From Candidatus Dormiibacterota bacterium (GTDB lineage Bacteria; Chloroflexota; Dormibacteria; Aeolococcales; Aeolococcaceae): a DNA stretch of 39,298 nt. Below the pieces are notes generated by a model, which searched no databases, was not told where the DNA came from, and saw only the letters and a program-made list of their open reading frames with translations. The stretch covers positions 1-39,298 of the forward strand of contig DASXNK010000047.1 in NCBI GenBank assembly GCA_036495095.1, in the 5' to 3' direction. The stretch's first letter is position 1, and each line of letters starts with the position of its first letter. This document shows positions 1-9,424 of the stretch, piece by piece. A program made the position numbers and the translations under genes.

Positions 1-94
1 AAGCGATCGCCGGCGTCCCCGCCGAGCCCCGTCGCCCGGCCCACCGCGCCCTCGGGAAGCGGCCACCAGGACGAGCCGGCCACTGCGAGGCCCC

Positions 95-907
95 TCACCA
101 GCCGCAGTGGATGTGGAGCCCCTCGAAGCGGACGTCGGTCGCACCGTCGGCCCGGCAGCCGTCCATGAACCGTCGCTCGTCGGCGCCGATGCGGAGGACC
201 TGGCGGCCGTTGATGGTGTCCACGTCGAACGCCACCCCCGCGCCGCTCCGCGACCGGGAGGAGTGGGACCCGCCGGCGATCTCGGAGACGCTGAAGTCGA
301 ACTCCGACGCCCGGTGGAGCATGCCGGTGAGCATGGCGGTGCCGAGGGTGACGGTCCCTCCCCGCGCCTTCCCGTAGGAGCTGCGCCGGGCCGGGAGCCC
401 ATGGGCGGTGTCGCTGATGTTGTCCCGGGCGCTGGCGCCGTCCGGGGGCTCGTCGCCGCGGGGGTCGAGATGCATGGTGGCGAGGCTGATCCGCTGCTCG
501 GCGAGGATCCGGGCGGCGAGGTCGCGGGCGGTCGTCACCGGCGCGGCGAGGGTGACCGTCACCGGCAGCACCCCCCGCGACGCCGGGGCGAGCCGCTCGA
601 AGGCGGCGCGGGTGAGGTCGATGCACCACCCCGGGGCGTACGGGCCCCGGTCGTTGATGCGGACGGCGACCGACCTCCCGTTGTCGGTGTCGGTGACCTG
701 GACCATGGTGCCGAAGGGCAGCGTCCGGTGCGCGGCGGTCATCGCGTTGACGTCGAAGGGCTCGCCGCTCGCCGTCGTGGTGCCGTGGTCGTAGAAGGAC
801 GCGGTGCAGCTCTCCGCGGTCGCTCCCGGGGCCACTGCCGGCGACACGACACCCATGGCGACGAGCGCGGCGACCACCGCGGCGAGGGCACGGCCGCCCC
901 GGGCCAC
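95..907 (-). CDS. RlpA-type double-psi beta-barrel protein with C-terminal M15-like domain
   Basis: A 270-residue exported cell-wall protein. Residues 7-33 form a signal peptide ending near ATAES. Residues 34-120 are a double-psi beta-barrel of the RlpA family, which cleaves or binds glycan strands; [21 protein letters not shown] and RINDRGPY are its landmarks. Residues 195-270 resemble a D-Ala-D-Ala peptidase-like (M15) fold, with GGSHSS, GVAFDVD and a terminal LHIHCGW. The GTG start at 907 shares one base with the stop of the upstream ATPase gene, so the two are probably translationally coupled. The reading frame stays open far upstream, but that part is antisense-like shadow of the ATPase gene. 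The barrel assignment is firm. The M15-like assignment is inference from motifs, and in the usual HxxxxxxD metal motif the His position (221) is Ser. Confidence 0.85.
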   Translation of the reverse strand: MARGGRALAAVVAALVAMGVVSPAVAPGATAESCTASFYDHGTTTASGEPFDVNAMTAAHRTLPFGTMVQVTDTDNGRSVAVRINDRGPYAPGWCIDLTRAAFERLAPASRGVLPVTVTLAAPVTTARDLAARILAEQRISLATMHLDPRGDEPPDGASARDNISDTAHGLPARRSSYGKARGGTVTLGTAMLTGMLHRASEFDFSVSEIAGGSHSSRSRSGAGVAFDVDTINGRQVLRIGADERRFMDGCRADGATDVRFEGLHIHCGW

Positions 908-3735
908 TAGGCGATCCGCACCCCGCGGCGGGCGGTGAGCTCGTCGAGGTTCACCGCGGTGCAGCCCTCGACACCGCTGGCCGCGACCTGCTCGGCGACC
1001 GCCGGGTCGGCGGTGGTGAGCAGCACCTGGGTGTCGGCACTGAGCCGGAGCAGGAACTCGACCGCGGTGCGGCGGCGGCGCGGGTCGGAGCTGAGCAGCG
1101 GGTCGTCGAGCAGCAGCGGCACCGGCTCGCCCGCCTCGCCGAGCACCTCGGTGAGGGCGAGGCGCAGGAGCAGGCCGACCTGGTCGCGGGTGCCGTGGGA
1201 GACGTGCTCCACCGGGATCAGGTCGGGGCGGCCGCGGCTGTGGAGGCGGACCGCGAAGCGCTCGGGGTCGACGTGGACCTCGTCGTAGGCGCCCTCGGTG
1301 AGCAGCGCCAGGCGGCCGGCCACCGAGGCGGCGAGCCGGGGTGCGACCTCCCGATGGACCCGCCGCGCCGACTCCTCGATCAGCGCGCTGGCCCGCCGCA
1401 GTGCCTCGAGCTGGCGCAGCGCGCGCTCGCGGACCACCATGCAGGCGGCGCGCTCGTCCTCGAGGTCGGCGATCGAGGGGAGGGAGTCGAGGAGGCCGCG
1501 GAGCCGCTCGCGCAGGCCGGAGGCCTCGTTGAGCGCGGAGGCGGCGGCGTCGCGGGCACGCTCGGCGGCGATCTCGAGGTGGCGGAGGGCGGTGGCGTCG
1601 AGGGGCTTGCCCTGGGCCGCCGCCGCGGGGTCGCCGCCGCGGCGGCCCAGCTCCTGCTCCATCTGCCCGGCCTGGCGGGCGAGGGCGCGCTCGTCGCCCG
1701 CGCCGATTGCGGCCAGCCGCCGGCGGACCTCGTCGAGGCGGTCGCGGGCGGCCTCGAACTGGCGCCGGGTCGCCGCCCCCTGGCGGAAGGCGGCGACGGC
1801 GCGGGCGCTGTCGGGGTCGGCGGGGAGCCCCGCGGCGGCGAGGTGCCCGGCCAGCTCGGCGGCGAGCTCGGTGCGGGCCGCCGCCTTCCGATCCGCCTCC
1901 TCGCGGAGCTCGCGTCCGGCGCTCTCCTCGCCGGCCAGCCGGCCGTCCTCGGCCTCGAGCTCGGCGCGGCGGCGGCCGGCGTCCTCGGCGGCGGCGACCG
2001 CGGTGAGCGCCTGCCGGGCCCGGCCGAGCAGGCCGTCGGCGGCGGTGAGCTCGGCCGCCCCGGCCGGCGCCGGGAGCTCGACGGGGATCCGCGCCGCCAG
2101 CTGCAGGCAGCGGGCGGTGAGCTCGCGGATCCGTGCGGTGGCGGTCTCCAGCTCCGCACGGCCGGCCTCGACCAGCAGCTCCTGGCGCTGGCGGTCGGCG
2201 TGGAGGCGGCGGAGGTCGGGGAGGCGGCCGGTGGCCCGGCACAGGCCCTCCTCGGTGAGGTCGAGCCCGGGGCACCGCTGGGACAGCTGGCGCCGCGCCG
2301 CCTGGGCGGGCCCGCCGGCGAAGCGCTCGACCAGGAAGCTCGCGGCGACGACCGCGAGCGCGGCCAGCAGGATCCCCAGCGCCACCCTGCCGTGGCCGGC
2401 GGCGAGGGCGCCGAGCGCGGCCAGCGGCCCGACCGCGCCGGTGCCGCGCTGCAGCGGCCGCAGCCGGCGGCGCTGCGGGCCGGTGGAGGCGGTGGCGATC
2501 AGCGGCCCCACGGCGTCGAGGTCGCCGGGGGGGATGCAGGCGAGCCCGGTGGCGGCGATCTCGCGGCGGAGCCCCGCCGCCCGCGCCTCCGCGGTGTGCA
2601 GCTCCTCGGCGCGGCGGGCCACCGCCCCCTCCGACGCGACCTCGGTGGCCAGCGCCCGCGCCTGCACGAGGTCGTCGCGGTCGAGGCGGGGCACCCGTCC
2701 GAGGGCGCGGATCGAGGTGGCGATCTCGAGCCGGCGGCGCTCGGCGGCGTGGAGCCGCTCGCGGGCGTCGTTCCAGCGGCGCTGGGCGTCGGCGGCCACC
2801 TCCTCGAGCTGGCGGAGCTCGCCGCCGAGGGCGGTCACCCGCTCCTCGCACTCCACCGGGAAGGTGGCGAAGCCGCGCCAGGTCTCGGTCAGGGTCTCGA
2901 GCCGGCCGGCCTCCTCCTGGGCGGTCGCCAGGGCTCGCCGGGTGGCGCCGAGCACGGCCAGCCGGCCCGCCAGCCACTCGCGCTCGCACTCGCTGCGGCG
3001 GGCGGCGGCGCTGGCGGCGGTGCGCTCCAGGGCGCCGAGGCGCTCCATCTCCCGGGCGGTGGCCTCGGTGCGGTCGCGGGCCCGGAGCAGCTCGGTCTCG
3101 ACCCGGCGGAGCCGCGCCGTGGCGGCGCCGAGGGGGCTGCGCGAGCGCGCCTCGGTGCCCACCCGGTCCATCGCCTGCCGCAGCCGGGCCAGCGCCTCGG
3201 CCGCGGTGGCCCGGCTGGCGGAGTCGGCGAGCCGCTGGATCGCCTCCTGGAGGCGGTCGGCCCGCTGGGCGGCGGCGTCGGGCGCGTCCGGCCGCAGCCC
3301 GTCCTCGCCGAGGCAGGCGGTGGCGCAGAACACCGCCTCGTCGATGCCGAGGTGGACGAGGCCGGGCACCACCAGCCGCCCGCTGCGGAACCGGTCGGTG
3401 ACATCGCGACCGCCGATCTGCTGCACCTGGGCGACCTGCTCGCGCTCCTCCAGCCGGCGGGCGACCCGGTAGCGCCGGCCGTCGCCGAGCGAGTAGGTCA
3501 GAGCCAGCCCGTAGCTGCCCGCGTCCCAGGGCTGCCAGCGCACCCAGTCGCTGCGCTCCACGGCACGCCCGGGCCCCCCCGCCGCGATGCCGTAGAGGGC
3601 GACGCGCACCGCCCGGTGGACCGTCGACTTGCCCGCCTCGTTGGCGCCCCAGAGCACCGTCACCCGGGGGGCGAGGTCGAGGCGCAGGTCGCGGAGGCGC
3701 CCGAACCCCCCGACCTCGAGCCGCTCCAGCCTCAT
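907..3735 (-). CDS. YhaN-like SMC/Rad50-type AAA ATPase
   Basis: A 942-residue SbcC/RecF-type ATPase. Walker A is GANEAGKST at residues 30-38, directly after an N-terminal [16 protein letters not shown] strand typical of the family. Long Arg/Glu/Ala-rich helical stretches (about 170-420 and 490-760) should form coiled coil. A hydrophobic segment near residues 430-470 looks like a membrane hairpin, as in Bacillus YhaN. The C-terminal half-site has the ABC signature VSHGTRDQ and Walker B LLLDDPLL near residue 876. The ATG overlaps the stop of the phosphoesterase gene by four bases (ATGA), the usual pairing of a Rad50/SbcC-like ATPase with an Mre11/SbcD-like nuclease. It probably acts in DNA end processing. 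The exact substrate is unknown, and the internal membrane segment argues for YhaN rather than classical SbcC. Confidence 0.88.
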   Translation of the reverse strand: MRLERLEVGGFGRLRDLRLDLAPRVTVLWGANEAGKSTVHRAVRVALYGIAAGGPGRAVERSDWVRWQPWDAGSYGLALTYSLGDGRRYRVARRLEEREQVAQVQQIGGRDVTDRFRSGRLVVPGLVHLGIDEAVFCATACLGEDGLRPDAPDAAAQRADRLQEAIQRLADSASRATAAEALARLRQAMDRVGTEARSRSPLGAATARLRRVETELLRARDRTEATAREMERLGALERTAASAAARRSECEREWLAGRLAVLGATRRALATAQEEAGRLETLTETWRGFATFPVECEERVTALGGELRQLEEVAADAQRRWNDARERLHAAERRRLEIATSIRALGRVPRLDRDDLVQARALATEVASEGAVARRAEELHTAEARAAGLRREIAATGLACIPPGDLDAVGPLIATASTGPQRRRLRPLQRGTGAVGPLAALGALAAGHGRVALGILLAALAVVAASFLVERFAGGPAQAARRQLSQRCPGLDLTEEGLCRATGRLPDLRRLHADRQRQELLVEAGRAELETATARIRELTARCLQLAARIPVELPAPAGAAELTAADGLLGRARQALTAVAAAEDAGRRRAELEAEDGRLAGEESAGRELREEADRKAAARTELAAELAGHLAAAGLPADPDSARAVAAFRQGAATRRQFEAARDRLDEVRRRLAAIGAGDERALARQAGQMEQELGRRGGDPAAAAQGKPLDATALRHLEIAAERARDAAASALNEASGLRERLRGLLDSLPSIADLEDERAACMVVRERALRQLEALRRASALIEESARRVHREVAPRLAASVAGRLALLTEGAYDEVHVDPERFAVRLHSRGRPDLIPVEHVSHGTRDQVGLLLRLALTEVLGEAGEPVPLLLDDPLLSSDPRRRRTAVEFLLRLSADTQVLLTTADPAVAEQVAASGVEGCTAVNLDELTARRGVRIA

Positions 3736-4877
3736 CGGAGGCCGACCTCGGCTCCGCCCAGCGCCTGGAGCCCGTAGCGGAGGGTGTCGCCGAGCAGGGC
3801 GCGCTCGCGGGGGTCGTCCTCGTTGTCGATGGCCTTGAGCACCGACCGGGTGAAGGCGCCCCGCGCGGTGCGGTCGGCGGCGGCGGCGTCGAGGTCGATC
3901 GCCGGGCTGGTGAGGTCACGAAGGCGCACCGTGGCGGCGCCGGTGGCGTCGGCGACCGCGGCCTCGACCCGCGGCAGGTCGAGGGCGAGGTCGGGGTTGA
4001 CCTCGCCGCGGAGGGACAGGCGGAGCATGGTGCGCTCCGGCGCCAGCCCGGCGAGCGCCTCGCGCGCCGCCACCCGGGCCCGCTCCACCGCCTCGCTCGA
4101 GGAGCCCGAGCCCTCCAGGTCGCAGTCGTGCTGGACCGCGGTCCAGCGGTTGAGGGTGAGCGGCTGGTAGTCGACCACGCCCCGCTCGGACACCTCGACC
4201 ACCACCGGCCCGCGGCCCCCCTCCTCGTCGAAGGTGAGCGGCTCCGGGCTGCCCGGGTAGAGCAGCCGGGCGACGGGGTCGACGCGGCGGCGGTGGTAGT
4301 GGCCGCAGAGCGCTGCGGCGAACCCGCGCCGGGCGATGCGCTCGGCCTGGAACGGGCCGTGCAGCGACTTCCCGGGGGGCCGGCCGCCCAGCTCGGCGCC
4401 GTGGAACAGGGCGAGGTGAACCCCGCCGCCCACCTCGGGGCCCTCCAGCGGGTCGCCGCTCCAGGCGGGGTCGCGGTGGGCCAGCCCCCAGAGGCTCAGG
4501 CCGTCGGCGAGCGGCGCCGGCTCGAGGGTGGCGCCGGTGAAGAGGTGGACGTTCTCGGGCCACCGCATCCGCTCGTAGAGGCTGCCGGGGAGCAGCGCGT
4601 CGTGGTTGCCGGGGGCGAGGAAGACCCGCATCGGCTGCCACGACGTGAAGGTGTCGACCAGGAAGCGCCCGGTGTCGAGCCCGGCGTGCTCGTGCTCGTA
4701 GAGGTCGCCGCCGATGGTGACCGCGTCGCAGCCGGTCTGGCGGGCGGCCTCGCCGGCCCGCCGCAGGGCGTCGCGCAGCCCCTCGCGGCGGCGGCGTGCC
4801 ACCTCCCCGAAGCAGCCCACACCGGCGAAGGCGCGGTCCAGATGGAGGTCGGAGATGTGCAGGAGACGGAAGGGCAT
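3732..4877 (-). CDS. SbcD/YhaO-like metallophosphoesterase (putative DNA exonuclease)
   Basis: A 381-residue calcineurin-like phosphoesterase of the Mre11/SbcD/YhaO group. The metal-binding motifs appear in order: HISDLHLD at the N-terminus, [20 protein letters not shown] and CGHYHRR. The remaining C-terminal region matches the capping part that contacts the ATPase partner. I chose the ATG at 4877 because [14 protein letters not shown] begins exactly at the fold; the frame stays open 40 codons further up, but that part is Arg/Pro-rich and has no family similarity. It is the first gene of the minus-strand operon, followed by the YhaN-like ATPase with an ATGA overlap. The predicted role is double-strand-break or hairpin-end nuclease. 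The specific function is inferred from the pair. Confidence 0.88.
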   Translation of the reverse strand: MPFRLLHISDLHLDRAFAGVGCFGEVARRRREGLRDALRRAGEAARQTGCDAVTIGGDLYEHEHAGLDTGRFLVDTFTSWQPMRVFLAPGNHDALLPGSLYERMRWPENVHLFTGATLEPAPLADGLSLWGLAHRDPAWSGDPLEGPEVGGGVHLALFHGAELGGRPPGKSLHGPFQAERIARRGFAAALCGHYHRRRVDPVARLLYPGSPEPLTFDEEGGRGPVVVEVSERGVVDYQPLTLNRWTAVQHDCDLEGSGSSSEAVERARVAAREALAGLAPERTMLRLSLRGEVNPDLALDLPRVEAAVADATGAATVRLRDLTSPAIDLDAAAADRTARGAFTRSVLKAIDNEDDPRERALLGDTLRYGLQALGGAEVGLR

Positions 4878-4985
4878 GGGGCCTCGGTGACGGAACGCCA
4901 CGGGAGAGGGGCCACCGCGAACATCGGTTCGCAGGAGCAGGCTACCACGGCACCCGGGTGATGCGCCACAGGCGCTCCTGACCTT

Positions 4986-5063
4986 CCGGACGCTCACGTC
5001 CGGTCAGTTCACGCAAGCCTTCCGTCCGGGTTGCGTTGTCTTTGTAGCGCTGAACAGTCAGCG
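4986..5063. promoter_or_regulatory. Divergent intergenic region with two inverted repeats
   Basis: The 261-base gap between the minus-strand phosphoesterase gene and the plus-strand regulator gene holds two perfect inverted repeats. CCGGACG-ctca-CGTCCGG lies at 4986-5003, and CGCTGA-acag-TCAGCG lies at 5048-5063. Both could be operators or small hairpins in a divergent promoter region. I cannot place confident -35/-10 boxes. Function is inference from position only. Confidence 0.35.
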
Positions 5064-5138
5064 GTTCCGGGGTCCGAGGGCTCCGGGGAGCCTCCGTTCA
5101 CAGCGGAGGCCGGGAGGGGAACGATACCGAGGTGGGGA

Positions 5139-5420
5139 ATGAGTGAGTACCTGACCACCGGGCAGGCGGCCGAGTTGCTCGGCGTCAGCAAGCCGACGGT
5201 GGTTCGAGCGATCCAACGGGGGCTGCTGCGGCCCGCCCTCGTGACCCCGGGGCAGCACCGGCGCTTCCGCAAGGAGGACCTGCTGGCCTTCCGGGCCCGC
5301 GCGCTGGCGTATCCGGACGGCGACTTCGTCACCGAGCCCGACTCGCATGGCAAGGACGCCATCGAGCTTCGGGGCGCACCGGCGATCGACCGAGCCTCGG
5401 AGGCCACCGAGACGAGGTGA
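5139..5420 (+). CDS. BldC/MerR-like helix-turn-helix DNA-binding protein
   Basis: A 93-residue protein with a MerR-type winged helix (HTH_17/excisionase-like) at residues 3-52. It reads LTTGQAAELLGVSKPTVV, then PGQHRRFRKEDL, the wing pattern seen in BldC-like proteins. There is no effector-binding domain; the last 35 residues look disordered. The ATG at 5139 follows a purine-rich GGTGGGG. The frame is open 36 codons further up, but that extension is unlike the family. The stop overlaps the GTG of pilB (GTGA), so regulator and pilus ATPase are coupled. It may control the pilus operon. An excisionase origin is possible, but no integrase is nearby. Confidence 0.85.
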   Translation: MSEYLTTGQAAELLGVSKPTVVRAIQRGLLRPALVTPGQHRRFRKEDLLAFRARALAYPDGDFVTEPDSHGKDAIELRGAPAIDRASEATETR

Positions 5421-7135
5421 AGCTGCTCCGGCGGGACGCGGTGCCACCTGCGGTGCCCGGGTCGCGCCGTCCGCTCGGCGAGCTGCTCGTCGAGCGGGGG
5501 GCCGCGTCCGCCTCCACGGTCCAGGCTGCGCTGCGCCGGCAGCGTCGCGATCCGCGCCATCTCGGCGACCACCTGCTCGACCTCGGCGTCTCCGAGGCGG
5601 AGATCCTCGCCGCGCTCGGCGAGCAGACCGGCCGCACCCCCGTCGACCTCGACCAGGTCACGGTCGAGGAGGAGGCGGTGCTCGTCGTGGAGGCGGGCTT
5701 CGCGCGCGAGCGCGGGGTGATGCCGATGCGCCTCGACGACAGGGGGCGCCTCCACGCCGCCACCACCACCCCGGACGAGCCCGGCCTGGTCGCCGCTCTG
5801 ACCGCCCACGCCGAGCGTCCGGTGCTGCTGGAGCTGGCCGGCCCGGCGGCGATGCAGCGCGCCCTCGACCGCCACTACACCGTGACCGAGAGGGTCCAGG
5901 AGGCGGTGCGTCGCGCCGTCGACGCCGACCACGCCCACCGCGGGCCCGCCGAGGTGCTGCCCCTGCGGGCCGACGCGCCGGTGGTGCAGATCGTCGACCT
6001 GCTGCTCACCCAGGCGCTGCGCGACCGCGCCTCGGACATCCACATCGAGCCCCAGGCCGACCACCTGCGCATCCGCTTTCGCGTCGACGGCGCCCTCCAC
6101 GACTTCCAGTCGCTGCCGCGCTCGCTGGCGGCGCCGATCTCGTCGCGGCTGAAGATCCTCGCCAACATGGACATCGTCGACCGCCACCGCAGCCAGGACG
6201 GCCAGATCGCGGTGGAGGTCGACGGCCGTGCCATCGACATCCGGGTCGCCACCGTGGAGACGATCTGGGGCGAGAAGGTGGTGCTCCGCCTGCTCGACCG
6301 CTCGCGCTCGCTGGTGCCGCTCACCGACCTGGGCCTCGGTCACCACGAGCAGGACCGGATGCGGCGGATCGTCGGCTCCCCCTACGGCCTGCTGATCGTC
6401 AGCGGGCCCACCGGCGCAGGCAAGACCACCACCCTCTACTCGGCGCTCAACGAGCTCGACCGCGCCACCCGGAACATCACCACCATCGAGGACCCGGTCG
6501 AGTACCAGTTCGCGGGCATCAACCAGATCCAGATCAACCGCCTCGCCGGGATGACCTTCGCCAACGGGCTGCGCGCCATCCTCCGCCAGGACCCCGACGT
6601 GATCCTCGTCGGCGAGGTGCGCGACGTCGAGACCGCGGAGATCGCCATCCAGTCCGCGCTCACCGGCCACCTGGTGCTCTGCTCCCTCCACGCCGCCGAC
6701 TCGATCGGGGCGCTGCACCGCTTCCTCGACATGGGCATCGAGCCGTTCCTGGTGGCCTCCGCGGTGGTCGGCGTGGTCGCCCAGCGGCTGGTGCGCCAGG
6801 TGTGCGCCCGCTGCAGCGTCGAGTACGAGCCGCGCGGCGAGGAGCTGGCCTTCTACCAGTCGGTGCGCGGCGGCCCGCCGCCGTCGGCGCCGCGGATGGG
6901 CACCGGCTGCCCGCGCTGCGCGCGCACCGGTTTCTATGACCGCACCGGGGTCTTCGAGTGCCTGCAGCTCGACGACCGGCTCCGCGAGCTGGTGGTGCGG
7001 CGCGCGACCCACACGGAGCTGCGCGACACCGCCGTGGCCGGCGGCATGCGCACCCTGCAGGAGGCGGGCTGCGACGTCATCGACGCTGGCGGGACGACCA
7101 TCGCCGAGGTGATGCGCACCGTGTACATCATCTAG
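5417..7135 (+). CDS. pilB: Type IV pilus assembly ATPase PilB (GspE family)
   Basis: A 572-residue cytoplasmic extension ATPase. The N-terminal GspE/MshEN-like domain (about residues 15-160) contains RPLGELLVERG and an EQTGRTPVDLDQ stretch. The ATPase core follows, with RASDIHIEP, Walker A GPTGAGKTT from residue 330, the Asp box TTIEDPVEYQF, Walker B VILVGEVRD and the His box SLHAADSIGA. A four-Cys zinc site is formed by C463, C466, C498 and C501, which is typical of PilB and GspE but not PilT. The GTG start at 5417 overlaps the preceding stop. It drives pilin polymerisation with the PilC platform encoded next. A type II secretion GspE is the alternative; the pilin set and a distant pilT favour type IV pili. 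Confidence 0.93.
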   Translation: MKLLRRDAVPPAVPGSRRPLGELLVERGAASASTVQAALRRQRRDPRHLGDHLLDLGVSEAEILAALGEQTGRTPVDLDQVTVEEEAVLVVEAGFARERGVMPMRLDDRGRLHAATTTPDEPGLVAALTAHAERPVLLELAGPAAMQRALDRHYTVTERVQEAVRRAVDADHAHRGPAEVLPLRADAPVVQIVDLLLTQALRDRASDIHIEPQADHLRIRFRVDGALHDFQSLPRSLAAPISSRLKILANMDIVDRHRSQDGQIAVEVDGRAIDIRVATVETIWGEKVVLRLLDRSRSLVPLTDLGLGHHEQDRMRRIVGSPYGLLIVSGPTGAGKTTTLYSALNELDRATRNITTIEDPVEYQFAGINQIQINRLAGMTFANGLRAILRQDPDVILVGEVRDVETAEIAIQSALTGHLVLCSLHAADSIGALHRFLDMGIEPFLVASAVVGVVAQRLVRQVCARCSVEYEPRGEELAFYQSVRGGPPPSAPRMGTGCPRCARTGFYDRTGVFECLQLDDRLRELVVRRATHTELRDTAVAGGMRTLQEAGCDVIDAGGTTIAEVMRTVYII

Positions 7136-7143
7136 GAGACGCG

Positions 7144-8355
7144 GTGCAGCTCTACGCCTACCGCGCCTTCACCGGCGACGGCGACCCGGTGCGCGGACTG
7201 ATGGAGGCGACCCGGCCCGGCGACGTGCGCGACGCCCTGGCGGCGCGCTCGCTGCGGGTCGTCGAGGTGCGCCGCCGCCGCCGCTCGCTCTCGCCCGCGA
7301 CGCTCTTCCCCGCGGCCTTCGCGGTGCGCCCCGCCCAGGTGGTGATGTTCTGCCGCCAGCTGGCCACCTTCGTCCGCGTCGGCATCCCGGTGACCACCGC
7401 GGTGACCACCATCGGCGAGCAGAGCGGTGGGTCGCGGATGCGGGCGGCGTGCACCTCGATGGTCTCGGACCTCGAGCGCGGCGCCTCCCTCAGCGAGGCG
7501 CTCGCCGCCCATCCCACCGTGTTCCCGGCGCTGATGGTCGACATGGTCCGCGCCGCCGAGGTCTCCGGTGACCTCGACGCCGTGCTCGGCCAGGCGGGGC
7601 GTCACATCGAGCGCGAGGCCGCCGCCCGCCGCCGCATCCACTCCGCGATGACCTATCCGGCGGTGGTGCTGGGGATGGCGACGATCATCGCCGCGGGGAT
7701 GGTGGCCTTCGTGCTGCCCCAGTTCCGCGAGCTCTTCCGCGAGTACCACGCCGGCCTGCCGGTCGCGGTGCGGCTGCTGCTCGGGGTCTCCGACGGGCTC
7801 CGCGAGCACGCCGTGGCGATCGCCCTGGCCGCGCTCGTCCTCGTGCTCGCCGGCGGCCGCCTGCTCCGCACCGACACCGGCCGGATGACCCGCGACCGGC
7901 TGGTGCTGCGCCTTCCGCTGATCGGCCGCATGGCCCGGGCGGCGGCGGTGGAGCGCTTCTGCCGCACCCTCAGCGACATGCTCGTCGCCGGGGTGCCGAT
8001 CACCCAGATCTTCCCGGTGATCATCGCCACCACCGGCAACCGGGTCTACCGCCGCGCGCTCCGCGAGGTGGCTGCGCAGATGACCGTCGGCGAGGGCTTC
8101 AGCCGGCCGCTGCGGCGCACCGGCCTGTTCCCCCCGATGGTGACCCAGATGATCCGCGTCGGCGAGGAGACCGGCACCCTGGACGTCCACCTCCACGAGG
8201 CGTCGGAGATGTACGGCGAGGAGCTGGAGTTCCGGATCAAGCGGCTGACCGCGGTCGCCGAACCGGTGCTGATCGTCGGCGTCGCGGTGATGGTCGGGTT
8301 CCTCGCCATCTCCATGGTCAGCGCCATCTACTCGCTCGCCGGTGCGATCAGGTGA
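7144..8355 (+). CDS. pilC: Type IV pilus inner-membrane platform protein PilC (GspF family)
   Basis: A 403-residue member of the GspF/PilC family, the membrane platform that couples PilB to pilin insertion. Two T2SSF repeats are visible. The first begins around VMFCRQLATFVRVGIP and ends near a membrane helix at TYPAVVLGMATIIAAGMV. The second begins around RFCRTLSDMLVAGVPI and ends with a C-terminal helix at AVMVGFLAISMVSAIYSL. A further helix lies near AIALAALVLVLAGG. The GTG at 7144 is preceded by AGGAG that overlaps the pilB stop. The gene overlaps the next one by GTGA. Confidence 0.92.
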   Translation: MQLYAYRAFTGDGDPVRGLMEATRPGDVRDALAARSLRVVEVRRRRRSLSPATLFPAAFAVRPAQVVMFCRQLATFVRVGIPVTTAVTTIGEQSGGSRMRAACTSMVSDLERGASLSEALAAHPTVFPALMVDMVRAAEVSGDLDAVLGQAGRHIEREAAARRRIHSAMTYPAVVLGMATIIAAGMVAFVLPQFRELFREYHAGLPVAVRLLLGVSDGLREHAVAIALAALVLVLAGGRLLRTDTGRMTRDRLVLRLPLIGRMARAAAVERFCRTLSDMLVAGVPITQIFPVIIATTGNRVYRRALREVAAQMTVGEGFSRPLRRTGLFPPMVTQMIRVGEETGTLDVHLHEASEMYGEELEFRIKRLTAVAEPVLIVGVAVMVGFLAISMVSAIYSLAGAIR

Positions 8356-8858
8356 GGGCGGTCCGGGGCGGGCGCGGCGGCGAGCGCGGCGTCACCCTCG
8401 TCGAGATGCTCGTCACCGTGGCGGTGATGACCGCGGGCGTCGCCGCCATCGTGGGCGGGTTCGCCGGCGCCGAGCGCAGCGCCGCGGTGGCGCGCGGCCA
8501 GTCGGCGCTGACCGCGGCGCTGCGCACCGCCTCCGACCAGCTGCGCGCCGCCCCCTACCTCGCCTGCGCCGGGGTGGGGGAGGCGGCCGGCTACGCCGTC
8601 ACCGTCACCGTCCCCGGCGTGAGCGTCGCGGTGACCGCGGTCACCCGCCCCGACGCGGCTCCGGCGCTGCGCTCCGACACCGGCACGGTGACCGCGCCGG
8701 CCACCCTCTGCACCCCCACCGGAGCGCAGGCCTCGGTGTCGCCCTGCAGCGCCACCGCCGCCGAGGCCTGCGACCACGGCATCCAGCGGGTCACCGTGGA
8801 GGTGGCCTCCGGGGGCCGCACCCTCAGCCGCGACGTGTGGAAGGGGGCGGGCGGGTGA
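8352..8858 (+). CDS. Minor pilin-like protein with prepilin N-terminus
   Basis: A 168-residue protein with a type III signal: a basic leader ending GERG, then VTLVEMLVTVAVMTAGVA as the hydrophobic helix. Cleavage is expected after G13, which puts Glu at +5 (E18), as needed for pilin assembly. The rest is a short globular domain with several Cys residues (for example PYLACAG and TLCTPTGAQ) that may form disulphides. Its place after pilC and before other pilin-like genes fits a PilV/GspI-like minor pilin. It overlaps both neighbours by four bases, so expression is tightly coupled. The exact subtype cannot be decided. Confidence 0.82.
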   Translation: MRAVRGGRGGERGVTLVEMLVTVAVMTAGVAAIVGGFAGAERSAAVARGQSALTAALRTASDQLRAAPYLACAGVGEAAGYAVTVTVPGVSVAVTAVTRPDAAPALRSDTGTVTAPATLCTPTGAQASVSPCSATAAEACDHGIQRVTVEVASGGRTLSRDVWKGAGG

Positions 8859-9424
8859 GGCCCGCACGCCGCCGCCTCCGCCGCCAGCGGGGGATGACCC
8901 TGATCGAGCTGGTGGTATCGCTGAGCATCCTCGGGGTGATCGGCGTCGGCCTCACCGCCGCCGTCGACGCCGGGCTGCGCACCCTCGGCACCGGCGGCGT
9001 GCCCGACCGGCTCCGCGGCTCCGCCGACGTGGTGGTGCTGGAGCGCGCGGTGTCCGCCGACGTCGCCCGCGCCGGCTGCGTGGTGACCCCGGCGGCCACC
9101 CTCGGCGCCTGCCCGCCGGCGATGGCCGACCTCTGTGCCGCCGGCGCGGCCCTGTGCCTGGCCTGGCCGGACCCCGCCGGGGGCTGCGACACGGTCCGCT
9201 ACCGGCTGGAGGGGGCGGTGCTCCGGCGCGAGAGCCTGACCGCCAGCGGCGACCTGGTCTCCGCCGAGCTCGGTCGCGAGGTGGGTGCCATCGGCGCCGA
9301 CGCCCACCCGGTCGCGGGCTGGACCGACGCCGTCACCGTCAGGATCACCGCCGGCCCCGCCGGGCGGGCGCAGCAGGCGGCCTTCAGCGCCCGCCCGCTG
9401 GTCGGCGAGCCGCGGCCGTGCTGA
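8855..9424 (+). CDS. Minor pilin-like protein (PilW/GspJ-like) with prepilin N-terminus
   Basis: A 189-residue protein starting with an Arg-rich leader (RRRLRRQRG) followed by MTLIELVVSLSILGVIGVG. The prepilin site is after G13, with Glu at +5. The C-terminal domain contains CVVTPAATLGACPPAM and LCAAGAALCLAW, again Cys-rich. A segment near VRYRLEGAVLRRES resembles the strand seen in PilW/GspJ-type minor pilins, which usually follow a PilV/GspI-type gene as here. The GTG start at 8855 overlaps the upstream stop (GTGA). The assignment as a minor pilin is firm; the PilW/GspJ subtype is inference from order and length. Confidence 0.82.
   Translation: MRPARRRLRRQRGMTLIELVVSLSILGVIGVGLTAAVDAGLRTLGTGGVPDRLRGSADVVVLERAVSADVARAGCVVTPAATLGACPPAMADLCAAGAALCLAWPDPAGGCDTVRYRLEGAVLRRESLTASGDLVSAELGREVGAIGADAHPVAGWTDAVTVRITAGPAGRAQQAAFSARPLVGEPRPC

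Noticed and set aside
1195-3777. 860-codon open frame on the plus strand opposite the ATPase gene
   Set aside because: High GC keeps antisense frames open. Its composition (Gly/Ala/Glu/Arg) has no signatures, whereas the minus-strand frame has Walker motifs.
908-3919. Long open frame (over 1,000 codons) continuing upstream of the RlpA-type protein on the minus strand
   Set aside because: It overlaps the YhaN-like ATPase in another frame, is Arg/Pro/Ala-rich throughout and has no motif until residue 1005, where the real protein begins.
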